Shown here: one piece after another, positions 1-7,238 of the stretch
Numbering within the stretch: the stretch's first letter is position 1
Layout of the letters: each line of letters begins with the position of its first letter
NCBI GenBank assembly: GCA_029821455.1
Contig: JALGTI010000050.1
Location: forward strand, 1-19,677
Length of the DNA stretch: 19,677 bases
Direction: 5' to 3'
From: Candidatus Zipacnadia bacterium
GTDB lineage: Bacteria > Armatimonadota > Zipacnadia > Zipacnadales > Zipacnadaceae
Notes under the pieces: generated by a model
Seen by the model: the letters and a program-made list of their open reading frames with translations, nothing else
The model's database searches: none
Told to the model about the DNA's origin: nothing
Program-made: the position numbers and the translations under genes

Positions 1-269
1 CGCTCGCACAATCCTGCGTCCGTGCATTATAGCACAAACTCACAGCGGCCAAGACCACGCAGCAGCGAAGTTGGCCGGTGTCGGCCAGTTCCGCGTTCCC
101 CGATGCTGTTTTGACACCTCGCGCAGACCCGCTCTTCCTTGGGCCTCACCGCGGGCGGACCTGCATCGGGCTGAGGTACTGCTTGCCAAGTCTGGCCGAT
201 TAGCTCCGGACAATGGCGCTTGCGACTATCTGCCGGCCTGGACCCACTTGGTTAGGCACAGTATATGCC
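1..269. other. Left-edge stretch with no supported gene
   Basis: About 270 bases with no reading frame that has a convincing start, ribosome binding site or recognisable protein. The open frames crossing it give Arg/Pro/Cys-rich translations of the kind expected from non-coding GC-rich DNA. It lies downstream of the prepilin-like gene and may hold its 3' untranslated region. I saw no clear terminator hairpin with a U-tract. Confidence 0.5.
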
Positions 270-581
270 CTACGCGCCTCCTCTTGGATTCTTGGACGAA
301 GTACCGTCGTCGTAGGCCATCACCCGCGAATTGACCCATTTGGCATGGCCATCGAAGAAGGTCACGTTGATCCCACCATTCAGGATTGTTGCCAGGATCG
401 CGATAATCGCCATCACCACCAGCAATTCAATCAATGTAAAACCTCTCGTGGGCTGAGCTTGTCGGAGTACAGGGTCGAGGACAGGACGCTGAGCCCGCCG
501 AACCCGCAGCGTCTCGGCTGCCCTGTTGCAGCTTGTGGTGGCAAGCAAGATGAACACTGGAAGTGCGCTTGGGGGTAACAT
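270..581 (-). pseudogene. Shrunken type II secretion/type IV prepilin-like gene (N-methylation motif plus H-X9-DG C-terminus)
   Basis: The 103-residue product contains a classical prepilin cleavage and methylation motif, RGFTLIELLVV followed by a hydrophobic helix, at about residues 46-68. This runs directly into NGGINVTFFDGHAKWV, the C-terminal signature of DUF1559-type prepilins, which are abundant in Planctomycetota, Lentisphaerota and Armatimonadota. Full-length members have 100-200 residues of pseudopilin body between these two parts, and here it is missing, so an internal deletion is likely. The leader before the motif is about 45 residues, longer than usual, and much of it is encoded by a REP-like segment (450-496). 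The ATG has an AGGAG about 12 bases upstream, so the frame could still be translated. It may be a decayed gene or a mini-pseudopilin; I favour decay. Full-length family members would normally be extracellular appendage or secretion subunits. Confidence 0.6.
450..496. repeat. REP-like near-palindromic 47-bp element
   Basis: The segment starts with GGGCTGAGC and ends with GCTGAGCCC, which are inverse complements except at the central base. The interior contains GAGCTTGTCGGAGTACAGGG. This resembles the short dispersed GAGCTTGTCGGA-type palindromic repeats scattered in many environmental genomes (from memory, not searched). It lies within the leader of the prepilin-like frame. Only one copy is visible here. 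Confidence 0.35.
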
Positions 582-963
582 AGTTATTGATCACTCCTGA
601 TGCCGTTAGGTCTGGAGACTACTGCGCAGGCCGTTTTCGTCCACTGTTCCGGGAGAAAGGGCATCCTGGTTGTCGCGCGAGAGATTACGCGGCGTTCCTC
701 TGCCCTCTATTATGCCTCACAGTAAGGCCAGCGGCAAGGCCCCTGCTCCGCCGATAACCGCCCAATCGGCGTCCTCGGGTCGCTGGGTAGCGGTTCCTTC
801 AAGGGGTGTTCGATAGAAGGCAAGCTTGAGGGCGCAGATGAGTCTGGGGATCACACGCCATACTAACCTGGGAACTCAGCCGCCACCGCTTCCTACCACA
901 CCGAAAGCGCCAAGGCAAACCGATGACCTGATCCGCCAGCGGGACCGAGTTGCCGGCTCACGC
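582..963. other. Intergenic region between the glycosidase-like and prepilin-like genes
   Basis: About 380 bases with no supported gene on either strand. Apart from a candidate promoter for the prepilin-like gene (709-737), I see nothing convincing: no RNA gene fold and no U-tract terminator for the upstream glycosidase-like gene. Confidence 0.5.
709..737 (-). promoter_or_regulatory. Candidate sigma-70 type promoter for the prepilin-like gene
   Basis: Read on the minus strand, TTGCCG (4 of 6 to TTGACA) and CATAAT (5 of 6 to TATAAT) are separated by exactly 17 bases. The -10 box is about 128 bases before the ATG at 581. This is a motif match only; other promoters are possible. Confidence 0.3.
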
Positions 964-2172
964 CTACGGCAGCAGGAAAAGCCTGCCCTCACCCGAGTCG
1001 AGGGAGATCTGTAGCCCGTCCATCGCCGGGCTGTCGTCGAGAAGGGGGATCTCCTCGCCCGTGTCCTGACTGATCTCCACGATCTGTTCGGCCGGAACGT
1101 CGAACTCCACCGTCGGCCATGACGTGTAGTGGTTGCTGTAGTTGTTGAGCAGCACCGCGCGGCGACCGTCGGCATGGGTGAACGTGCCGATCAGGAAGTC
1201 GGTGTAGTCGTACGTGATGCTCTTGATCGGTGTGTCGGCGAGGACCTCGGTGGCGTCGGCCTCGGGCTCCAGCCGGTAGACGCCGGTGCTCGTGAGCTGC
1301 ATAAAGGTTGGGCCGAGTGCCTTGAGGCAGGCGTTGATGCGCTTGGCCTGGCCGTAGTGGCGGGTCTTTCTGCCCTCTCGAGTGATGATCGCGCCGCCCT
1401 TGGGGAACTCGCCACCACCTGGCGTCCAGTAGCAGAAGTAGAGAACGCCCTTCGCGCCGTAGGCGAGGGAGGTGTAGATCTGCCAGCGGATGTCGGCCTC
1501 AGTGGGATCAAAGTGCGGGCCGAAGGGCATGGTATTGAAGAAGTTCCAGAACGGGATGCCCTGCTGGAGCGAGTACTTGCGCATGGCCGCGAGGTTTGAG
1601 CAGTAACTCGACTTGCTGTCCCCGCTTGGCTTCATGACCGGGTAGTGGTCCATCGAGAGGACATCCACCCCGACCTCATCGACGAAGCGCGCGACGTACT
1701 CGTCGTATGTCTTCGTCCCCAACTGCTGCTCATTGGCGTAGTTGGGGTAGAGGTTGATGTAGGCGAGCTTGCCAGGACGGGCCTCTCGGAAGGCATCCAC
1801 GCGCTCGCGGAGGTCCGCGAACTCGCTGACGTTCGGCTCGTCGTCCAAGACATAGCCCCAGCACGCCGGGCCATCGGGCAGTTCGGATGGCTCCACGCCC
1901 CCCGTCCAGAGAAGGGCCTTGAGGCCGTATCGCTCGCAGAGGTCGAGACACTGGTTCATCGACTCGGGCGTGCGTGCGGCGAACGCGCCGAGCACCAGCG
2001 TGAAGTTGGCTTTGGCGATGTCGAGGTAGTGCTGCTGCATGTTCTCATCGGCGGGCGGATCGACCCAGAACCCGATGGCGAACTGGTCTTGATGGAAGCG
2101 CTGGGCGGATGCGGATGTCATGAGGAGGCCTCCGATTAGAACGATGGTCGTGAGCGCGGCAATCCTACTCAT
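964..2172 (-). CDS. Secreted TIM-barrel glycoside hydrolase-like protein
   Basis: A 402-residue protein with a Sec signal peptide (cleavage likely after ASA at about residue 23). The body has features of (beta/alpha)8 glycosidases: an early FAIGFWVDPP strand, GLKALLWTGG, then GYVLDDEPN at about residues 107-114, where E112 is a candidate acid/base. Further on come VDVLSMDHYPV and a GVLYFCYWTPGG strand near the barrel end. The last 100 residues look like a beta-sandwich (AVLLNNYSNHYTSWPTVEFDVPAEQIVEISQDTG has to be read in parts, about residues 330-365). The layout recalls GH42- or GH5-like uncharacterised proteins from Planctomycetota and Armatimonadota, but I cannot name the family or substrate. 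The ATG is preceded by a GAGGTGA ribosome site about 9 bases upstream. It is probably periplasmic or extracellular and unrelated to the magnetosome genes. Confidence 0.75.
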   Translation of the reverse strand: MSRIAALTTIVLIGGLLMTSASAQRFHQDQFAIGFWVDPPADENMQQHYLDIAKANFTLVLGAFAARTPESMNQCLDLCERYGLKALLWTGGVEPSELPDGPACWGYVLDDEPNVSEFADLRERVDAFREARPGKLAYINLYPNYANEQQLGTKTYDEYVARFVDEVGVDVLSMDHYPVMKPSGDSKSSYCSNLAAMRKYSLQQGIPFWNFFNTMPFGPHFDPTEADIRWQIYTSLAYGAKGVLYFCYWTPGGGEFPKGGAIITREGRKTRHYGQAKRINACLKALGPTFMQLTSTGVYRLEPEADATEVLADTPIKSITYDYTDFLIGTFTHADGRRAVLLNNYSNHYTSWPTVEFDVPAEQIVEISQDTGEEIPLLDDSPAMDGLQISLDSGEGRLFLLP

Positions 2173-2422
2173 AGCTCATTCTCACCTCGTCGATGTAGAG
2201 GACGCATTCGGTAGTCGCTGATCCGGTGAACCGGGATTACCCATATGGGACCGGGTACCCGAGTCGCTGGCTGAACACCCAGCCGTTCGTTGCGATGCTT
2301 CGACAACTGGCTTTCGGAAACCTGCACATGCGGCTGTGAAGCCCGGTGGCTGCACGCACTGCCAGCGGGCGTGACAGCGCCGCCGTCCCGGCAGAAACGG
2401 CATCCTCGCGGATTTTTCGGCG
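2173..2422. other. Intergenic region without a recognised gene
   Basis: Stop-poor frames cross this stretch on both strands, including a 143-codon minus-strand frame whose stop overlaps the glycosidase-like ATG. Their translations are low-complexity Arg/Pro/Ser mixtures that match nothing I know. The only supported element is the glycosidase ribosome site just before 2172. It was probably brought in or scrambled together with the adjacent insertion-sequence remnant. Confidence 0.45.
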
Positions 2423-2549
2423 GTCTACCTGCACGACTACCAGACACCACGGGAAGCCCGGCGAGGGTTGTCAAGGTACTTCGAATTCTATAATCGGCGG
2501 CGGGTGTACCAGGCCTTGGATTACCACACGCCCTGAGAAGTCTATTCGG
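2423..2549 (+). pseudogene. IS3-family transposase C-terminal remnant
   Basis: The plus-strand frame from 2423 reads VYLHDYQTPREARRGLSRYF, then EFYNRRRVYQALDYHTP, a TGA stop, then EVYSG. This is the C-terminal hallmark of IS3-group integrase-type transposases (consensus of the type VYLHxYxTPxEAxxGLxxYFxFYNxxRPHQALGYxTPAEVY). Only about 42 codons survive. The rest of the DDE domain and OrfA are missing, and the stop replaces the residue before EVY. A possible terminal inverted repeat lies at 2656-2677. The remnant is a fossil insertion between the glycosidase-like and nucleotidase genes. Confidence 0.8.
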
Positions 2550-2563
2550 GAGCCTGCGGGGCT

Positions 2564-2579
2564 GCCCCCCTCGGGGGGC
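2564..2579. repeat. Perfect GC hairpin
   Basis: GCCCCCC-TC-GGGGGGC, a near-perfect stem just beyond the transposase remnant. It has no adjacent U-tract on either strand, so I do not call it a terminator. Confidence 0.35.
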
Positions 2580-2655
2580 GGGGGTGGGCACAGCAAACAA
2601 CCCGCCCAGACCCCTCCGGGGCTACTGCAATGCGCCTTAATAACGGCCCTTTGCC

Positions 2656-2677
2656 TGTCTTGACAACCGGGTCCACC
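2656..2677. repeat. Possible right end of the IS3-type element
   Basis: TGTCTTGACAACCGGGTCCACC lies about 105 bases after the transposase stop. As I recall, IS elements carrying this transposase type often end in a similar TGTCTTGACAA-GGGTCCAC sequence. The matching left end is not visible, so the element is incomplete and the assignment is tentative. Confidence 0.3.
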
Positions 2678-2757
2678 TAAGACAGCCCGGACTTGACGCT
2701 ATCTCCGCCTACTGGACCACTAGCACACCTTGAGGGCGAGGCATAAGCACGCCAAGT

Positions 2758-2790
2758 TTGCCGGCGGTCAGACAGCCACTTTTCCGGCAA
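2758..2790 (-). terminator. Weak inverted repeat downstream of the nucleotidase gene
   Basis: TTGCCGG and CCGGCAA are perfect inverse complements separated by 19 bases, beginning about 26 bases after the nucleotidase stop on the minus strand. There is no U-run, so a role in termination is only possible. Confidence 0.2.
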
Positions 2791-2816
2791 GCCCCGTGCA
2801 CAATCGTTGCCAGCGG

Positions 2817-4307
2817 CTACTTGATTGTGATGCGTCCCTCCACCTTCGGGCTAACAGTGCCCTGCTCGCGTAGCATGTGAGTTACGATAGCATTGTCGGT
2901 GTAGCCCAGGTACACCGGCTCAGCACCCTCGGTCAACACGCTGTAGCCATCTCCACCTGACAACAGGAATTCGGAGGTAGCCAGAGTGTAGGTGCGGTCG
3001 CGGCGAAGCGGCTCTCCCCCGACAGTGACCGCCTTGAGGGTTGCGTCCTCTATCACCACTGCCAGGCCGGAGACCTGTAGGAAACCCCCAGCGGGGCGCC
3101 GAAGGCTGGCGGCGAATTCGAGTGTCTCCCACAGTTGCTCGCCATCTATCTTCTTCGTGGCGACAAGGTTGCTGAAGGGAAGGGTTTTCAGCAGCGCGCC
3201 CACGGTGATCGGCCCCGCCGGAATGGAAGCGCGGATGCCGCCACCGTTGACTACGCACACATCAGCTCGGGTGTAGGCGCGGAACAGGTCGCAGATGAGG
3301 TTGCCCAGATTCGTCTCACGGCTACGCACCGCCTCGCGCCCTCCCTCCAGATCCACGCTACTGTAGGCCACCACCTCCTGCAAGCGTTGTTCCACTCTTC
3401 CCCTGTACGTGTCAATGATGGCCTGCACTCCCGGATGAGCAGGTATCTGCTCGTCAACGGGGCGCAGGAAGCCGCGGTGTTTCACGACGTCTCCGGCGCG
3501 CACCAGCATGTCGAGTTGCCCGACGTATCTGCCGTAGCTTCCGGCCTGACAGACCAGTGTCTTGCCCACCCGGGTCGGGGGCTCTACAAGAGTGTGGCTG
3601 TGACCGCCGATGATGACATCCAGATCGGGAGCTGCTTGAGCCAGCCTCAGATCTTGCTCGTAGCCCAGATGGGTGACTGCGATAATGAAATCGGCCTCAG
3701 GAAGCAACTCAGCCAGCAGGGAACGGCATTCCGCTATCGGATCGGTGAACTCCAGACCCGCCACGTTCTGGGGCAGGGTTGCGACAGCCGTCTCTTGAGT
3801 GGTCAGGCCAAGAGCAGCCGCTTGAGTGCCATCGGCTAGGCTGAATCGCAGGTAAGGCTGGGCGAAGCGCTCCCCAGTTTCCTGCACGTAAATGTTGGCC
3901 GAAAGGATTGGGAACTGGGCCAGAGCAGAGAGACACAGGTAGTTGTCCAGGCCGAAGTCAAACTCGTGGTTGCCTACGCACATAATGTCCAGGTCCATAA
4001 GATTCAAGCACAGCACGTCCGGCTCACCCTGGTAGATGATGGACAGCGGTGTGCCCTGGAGGATGTCTCCTGCTTCGATCAATAGAGTGTCGTTGCCGTG
4101 CGTGCTGTTCCAGGTCCGTACCTCATCAGCAATCGTCGCGATGCGAGCCAGGCCGCCCACACTTGAATCAGCCTCGTCTACCGGGTGCAGGTAACCATGG
4201 AGGTCATTGAAGTGGAGAATACTGACGTACGAGTCAGCTGAGGCCAGCGACAGCGTTAGGAGAATAGCTGCCGTCCAGAGCGCAAATCTGAAAGCGGTTT
4301 TGTGCAC
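2817..4307 (-). CDS. Secreted 5'-nucleotidase / UshA-family metallophosphoesterase
   Basis: A 496-residue protein of the usual family length that hydrolyses nucleotides or related phosphoesters outside the cytoplasm. It has a signal peptide (residues 1-24). The N-terminal calcineurin-like domain shows all dimetal motifs: HFNDLHG (D35, H37), EAGD (D81), GNHEFD (N113, H114), THLG (H213) and GGHSHT (H236, H238). The C-terminal nucleotide-binding domain follows, with RETNLGNLICDLFR, VNGGGIRASIPAG and PITVGALLKTLPFSN, and a TSEFLLSGGDGY tail. The start is GTG, with GGGGAGAG about 9 bases upstream; no nearer ATG exists. It reads away from the broken isomerase gene on the opposite strand. There is no lipobox or cell-wall anchor, so a free periplasmic enzyme is likely. 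The exact substrate cannot be assigned. Confidence 0.9.
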   Translation of the reverse strand: MHKTAFRFALWTAAILLTLSLASADSYVSILHFNDLHGYLHPVDEADSSVGGLARIATIADEVRTWNSTHGNDTLLIEAGDILQGTPLSIIYQGEPDVLCLNLMDLDIMCVGNHEFDFGLDNYLCLSALAQFPILSANIYVQETGERFAQPYLRFSLADGTQAAALGLTTQETAVATLPQNVAGLEFTDPIAECRSLLAELLPEADFIIAVTHLGYEQDLRLAQAAPDLDVIIGGHSHTLVEPPTRVGKTLVCQAGSYGRYVGQLDMLVRAGDVVKHRGFLRPVDEQIPAHPGVQAIIDTYRGRVEQRLQEVVAYSSVDLEGGREAVRSRETNLGNLICDLFRAYTRADVCVVNGGGIRASIPAGPITVGALLKTLPFSNLVATKKIDGEQLWETLEFAASLRRPAGGFLQVSGLAVVIEDATLKAVTVGGEPLRRDRTYTLATSEFLLSGGDGYSVLTEGAEPVYLGYTDNAIVTHMLREQGTVSPKVEGRITIK

Positions 4308-4358
4308 TTATGAACTCTCCCCTCTCAGAACAGGATTCGCCATAGAGATGCTTGCCAG

Positions 4359-5109
4359 TTGGGATATTGCCCGCCGGCCGGCCCAATTCCTTCTAAGGAG
4401 ATCGAGGAGGTCTATCACTGCGTCACGACCGATCAACTCGAAGACATGTATCGGCAGTTCCGGGAGATGTATGATGTGGATGAAACGGTGACTAATGAAC
4501 ATATGAGATTCTGCGCCCAGCTCCCAGTCGCCTTCGACGAGGTCATCCGCAAGTACGATATTCATGCTTTTGGTTTCTACTGGTGAGGGGAAGAAGAGCT
4601 GATCACACTGTTCCGGTCCCAGGCCGGTCTGGCCGTTTCCCGGCTGGCATCATGGGGCTGTCCCGGCGTTACCGGGGGGCGACGTTAAGACAGCCATGGG
4701 TATCAAGATTCTTGACCTGTTGGGTGCCGGTGGAATGTTCATAGAGTTCTTTACTACGGATTTTGCCGAGGGTTTCCTGCTCATGGGCTACGACGGACGC
4801 AGTAACATTAATGTGGCCGCAGGCCGGCCCCCTCTCCAGCATTTGGAAGTCCATCACGGCAAGTCTAGTCACGGGTTGGGGATTAATTTTGCAATGCAGG
4901 AGGGGCCGATAACTTTGCTGAGCCTCACTCAGTCCGACGCGGGCGAGACTTTCGAGTTGATCTATACCATAGCGGAAATCATGCCGGGAGAAACCCTGAA
5001 CATCGGTAATCCCAACTGCCGAGTCCGAGTCAGCCAGCCGAGGCCTGAGTCGGGCGCGGGTTACGCAGGTTATAAGTCTACTGAAACTGCCTCGGGTAGT
5101 CCAGGGTAA
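4359..5109 (+). pseudogene. Broken L-fucose/L-arabinose isomerase-like gene
   Basis: Two plus-strand fragments together match the C-terminal half of the L-fucose/L-arabinose isomerase fold. The first runs from KEIEEVYHCV through DEVIRKYDIHAFGFYW (to 4583). An in-frame TGA (4584-4586) stands where Trp or a similar residue is expected, after which homology continues in the same frame (GEEELITLFRSQAGLAVSRL). A six-G run at 4674-4679 then shifts the frame by one, and homology resumes as DVKTAMGIKILDLLGAGGMF and on through LEVHHGKSSHGLGINF to GNPNCRVRV near 5035. The N-terminal half and the last 80 or so residues of the family are missing. It is the only recognisable gene-like frame on the plus strand. 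Sequencing error could explain one lesion but not both truncations. Confidence 0.8.
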
Positions 5110-5179
5110 CCTCGGACGTTTGAGAGCTTCACGCAACCGCCACGCCTAGCCCCAGAGCTTGGCTGCAAAGCGCCTCCGC

Positions 5180-6886
5180 TCAAAGCAGGAGGTTCAACAG
5201 CCCTCCTGTAGCGAAAGCGACGAGCATCATCACGGCGGCCGCTTTCAGCATGTCGCGCAGACCAAACTCCTTGAAGAGCACAGCGAAGGTGGCCACACAG
5301 GGGAAGTATGCAGTAAGCACCACTGATGCGATAATCAGTTGCTTCAAGCTCAGTCCCAGGGGTGCCAGCATGCCCACGGCTACATCCTTGCGTAGGAAGC
5401 CGACCAGTAGCGCAGCAACGCCCTCCGTTGGCAGCCCCAGGATCCCGGTCACTACCGGCGCCAACAACTTGCCTAGAATTTGGATGATGTGCAGCTCATA
5501 CAGGAGGTTGACAACCAACACGCCCAACAGTACCAGCGGGACAGCCTCTGTGATGAAGTGGCTTATGCGCATCCACACCTTCTGCGCCAGCGCGCGGTAG
5601 TACGGGAATCGGTAAGGCGGTATCTCTATGAACACCTCTGGCGCCTCACCAGGTATGGCAAACCTGAATACCAGGGCCAGCACTACCCACAACGCCGCCA
5701 AGGTCCCGAATATGGGCACTAGCCCTCGGGCGCCGTAGTCCCCGAGCAGTCCTACCACCATGGCGATCTGTGCCATACAGGGCACGCAAATGGCCATCAG
5801 CGTAGCGCTGATCAGACGCTGACGCCGGGTTTCAAAGATCCGGGTGGCAAGTGCTCCCGGCACGTTGCACCCCAAGCCAAGAAACATCGGAATGATAGTC
5901 AGCCCATGGAGGCCTAATCGGTGCATAACAGTATCCACCAGCACCCCGAGTCGTGGCAGATAGCCGACGTCCTCCAGGAAGCTTAGCACCACGTAAAAAG
6001 CGAATATGTAAGGCAGGACCGCTGCCAAGGGCACGAACAGCCCGGTGGTAAGCAGTCCCAGCGATTGCCCGAAGTCTATTTGCCCCTCAAAGAGGGTGCC
6101 GATCAGCAGCCCATGCCAGAAGGTGCCCGGTCCTAACCACTCGGAGAGTCCCATCATCAGCGGCGCCCAGTAGTTCTCGAAGAGAGGCTGAAAGACATAT
6201 CCGATGAGACCTTCCCCGATAAAGCGGATAACCTCGAAGCAAATATACCCCACTATTACAGCCAGTGGAATCCCTGTCAGTGGCTGCAAAGATAGATCGC
6301 TGAGGGTCTCCAGCACTGTGTGGTGGTGGTGTCGGACCTTCTGGACGGCCATTACGATCTCTCCCACTTGCCTCCAGCGCTCGCCATCCTCATGAGGCAG
6401 CGTATCGGCCTTCGCCTCCTCAAGCGCCTCCATAAGCCTATTGATCCCTTCTCCACTCAGCCCACACGTCTGAACGACAGGGACGCCAAGACGTTTTTCG
6501 AGTTCATCCACATCAATTTCGATACCCTTGTGATGAACCTCGTCCCACATGTTGAGGGCTACCACCACAGGCTTGCCCGACTTGAGAAGCTGCAACGTAA
6601 GGTTGAGATTCCGTTCCAGATTGGTGGCATCTACCACATCAATGACTACGTCCCCCTCATCCAGCATCTCCACAGCCACTTCCTCGGCTCTGGAGGTGGG
6701 CTCAAGCGTGTAGGTACCGGGGACGTCGACGATCTCCACCGCCTCACCGTGTACGCTCATTCGTCCCTTAGTGAACTCAACGGTGGTCCCCGGATAGTTG
6801 GACACGATTACTCTGGCGCCGGTAAGTCGGGAGAAAACTACGCTTTTACCGACGTTGGGATTGCCCATCAGTAGGATTCGCTTCAT
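5180..6886 (-). CDS. feoB: FeoB ferrous iron transporter
   Basis: A 568-residue inner-membrane Fe(II) importer with an N-terminal GTPase. The G motifs are GNPNVGKS (8-15), the G2 Thr (34-35), DVPG (54-57), NMWD (112-115) and a TCGLSGEG G5-like loop (140-147). Multiple membrane helices follow from about residue 205, with the two Gate regions and the conserved FLGLGCNVPGALATR and ICVPCMAQ cysteine-containing motifs. It is shorter than the E. coli protein (773) because the cytoplasmic spacer and C-terminal tail are reduced, as in many compact FeoBs. An unusual HHHH run (about 186-189) lies just before the first helix. I chose the ATG at 6886, not the upstream extension to 7180, because it overlaps the feoA stop (ATGA) and begins exactly at the GTPase strand. 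FeoB genes (for example Mad17 and Mad30) are known from magnetosome clusters of deep-branching magnetotactic bacteria. Confidence 0.95.
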   Translation of the reverse strand: MKRILLMGNPNVGKSVVFSRLTGARVIVSNYPGTTVEFTKGRMSVHGEAVEIVDVPGTYTLEPTSRAEEVAVEMLDEGDVVIDVVDATNLERNLNLTLQLLKSGKPVVVALNMWDEVHHKGIEIDVDELEKRLGVPVVQTCGLSGEGINRLMEALEEAKADTLPHEDGERWRQVGEIVMAVQKVRHHHHTVLETLSDLSLQPLTGIPLAVIVGYICFEVIRFIGEGLIGYVFQPLFENYWAPLMMGLSEWLGPGTFWHGLLIGTLFEGQIDFGQSLGLLTTGLFVPLAAVLPYIFAFYVVLSFLEDVGYLPRLGVLVDTVMHRLGLHGLTIIPMFLGLGCNVPGALATRIFETRRQRLISATLMAICVPCMAQIAMVVGLLGDYGARGLVPIFGTLAALWVVLALVFRFAIPGEAPEVFIEIPPYRFPYYRALAQKVWMRISHFITEAVPLVLLGVLVVNLLYELHIIQILGKLLAPVVTGILGLPTEGVAALLVGFLRKDVAVGMLAPLGLSLKQLIIASVVLTAYFPCVATFAVLFKEFGLRDMLKAAAVMMLVAFATGGLLNLLL

Positions 6887-7116
6887 TGTGGCACCTCGAC
6901 AAGAATGCGCCGGGCCATTCCAAACCCGATCGCAAGCGTAGTCCCTCCGACCTGGATCTCTACAGGACCGCGCAGGGGCTGAGCGCTTCTTTTGATTGCG
7001 TGAACGCCGGGGTAGATTCCCACGGCATTCAGTCGCCTGGTCATCCCTCGGCCCCCCTGTATTTGAACCACTACTCCACCTTGCCCAGGTGCCATGGCAG
7101 TAAATGGAATTACCAA
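6883..7116 (-). CDS. feoA: FeoA, cytosolic partner of FeoB
   Basis: A 77-residue SH3-like FeoA protein, the usual length, with the pattern TRRLNAVGIYPGVHAIKR followed by PLRGPVEIQVGGTTLAIGFGMARRILVEV, which aligns with the FeoA core (read in parts, residues 25-75). It modulates FeoB-dependent ferrous uptake. The start is taken as TTG at 7116, because a near-perfect AAGGAGGTG ribosome site lies 7 bases upstream. The first in-frame ATG, at 7095, has no such site. The stop overlaps the feoB ATG by four bases, so the two are translationally coupled. A candidate iron box lies 65-83 bases upstream of the start. Confidence 0.92.
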   Translation of the reverse strand: MVIPFTAMAPGQGGVVVQIQGGRGMTRRLNAVGIYPGVHAIKRSAQPLRGPVEIQVGGTTLAIGFGMARRILVEVPQ

Positions 7117-7121
7117 TCAAA

Positions 7122-7133
7122 TACACCTCCTTA
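7122..7133 (-). promoter_or_regulatory. Strong ribosome binding site deciding the feoA TTG start
   Basis: Minus-strand AAGGAGGTG followed by seven bases and TTG. The match to the 16S anti-Shine-Dalgarno is nearly complete, which is why the rare TTG codon was accepted as the start. Confidence 0.75.
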
Positions 7134-7180
7134 CAACTCGTGCTCTTATGGGAGTGCCTCTTCGCACTTGCCTCATTCAC

Positions 7181-7199
7181 GATTGTTAGGCTTACCTAC
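7181..7199 (-). promoter_or_regulatory. DtxR/IdeR-like iron box upstream of feoA
   Basis: The minus strand reads GTAGGTAAGCCTAACAATC. Against the degenerate 19-base IdeR/DtxR consensus TWAGGTWAGSCTWACCTWA, positions 2-15 match without a break (TAGGTAAGCCTAAC); only the outer 3' part deviates. The site is centred about 74 bases before the feoA TTG, where an iron-dependent repressor could act. No regulator gene lies in the window. I see no good Fur box there. Confidence 0.5.
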
Positions 7200-7238
7200 T
7201 TCTAAGTGGTGGCCTTCCCGTCAGACGTGCTACCCAGA

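Noticed and set aside
1129..2139. Long plus-strand frames opposite the glycosidase-like gene
   Set aside because: Val/Leu/Gly-rich mirror frames of a GC-rich gene; the minus strand has a signal peptide and barrel motifs.
2169..2600. A 143-codon minus-strand frame overlapping the glycosidase start
   Set aside because: Arg/Pro/Ser-rich translation without motifs; it lies antisense to the IS3 transposase remnant.
4308..4565. An 85-codon minus-strand frame before the nucleotidase gene
   Set aside because: It is the antisense of the isomerase remnant, whose plus-strand homology is clear.
4584..4586. TGA as a sense codon or recoding site in the isomerase
   Set aside because: Other genes in the window end properly at TGA, and the gene has a further frameshift and truncations.
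7153..7168. AGTGC/GCACT hairpin upstream of feoA as terminator or riboswitch
   Set aside because: A five-base stem without a U-tract or any recognised riboswitch core; likely chance.
6887..7180. A 98-residue N-terminal extension of FeoB
   Set aside because: It overlaps feoA in another frame, has no FeoB homology and lacks a ribosome site. The ATG at 6886 overlaps the feoA stop as expected.
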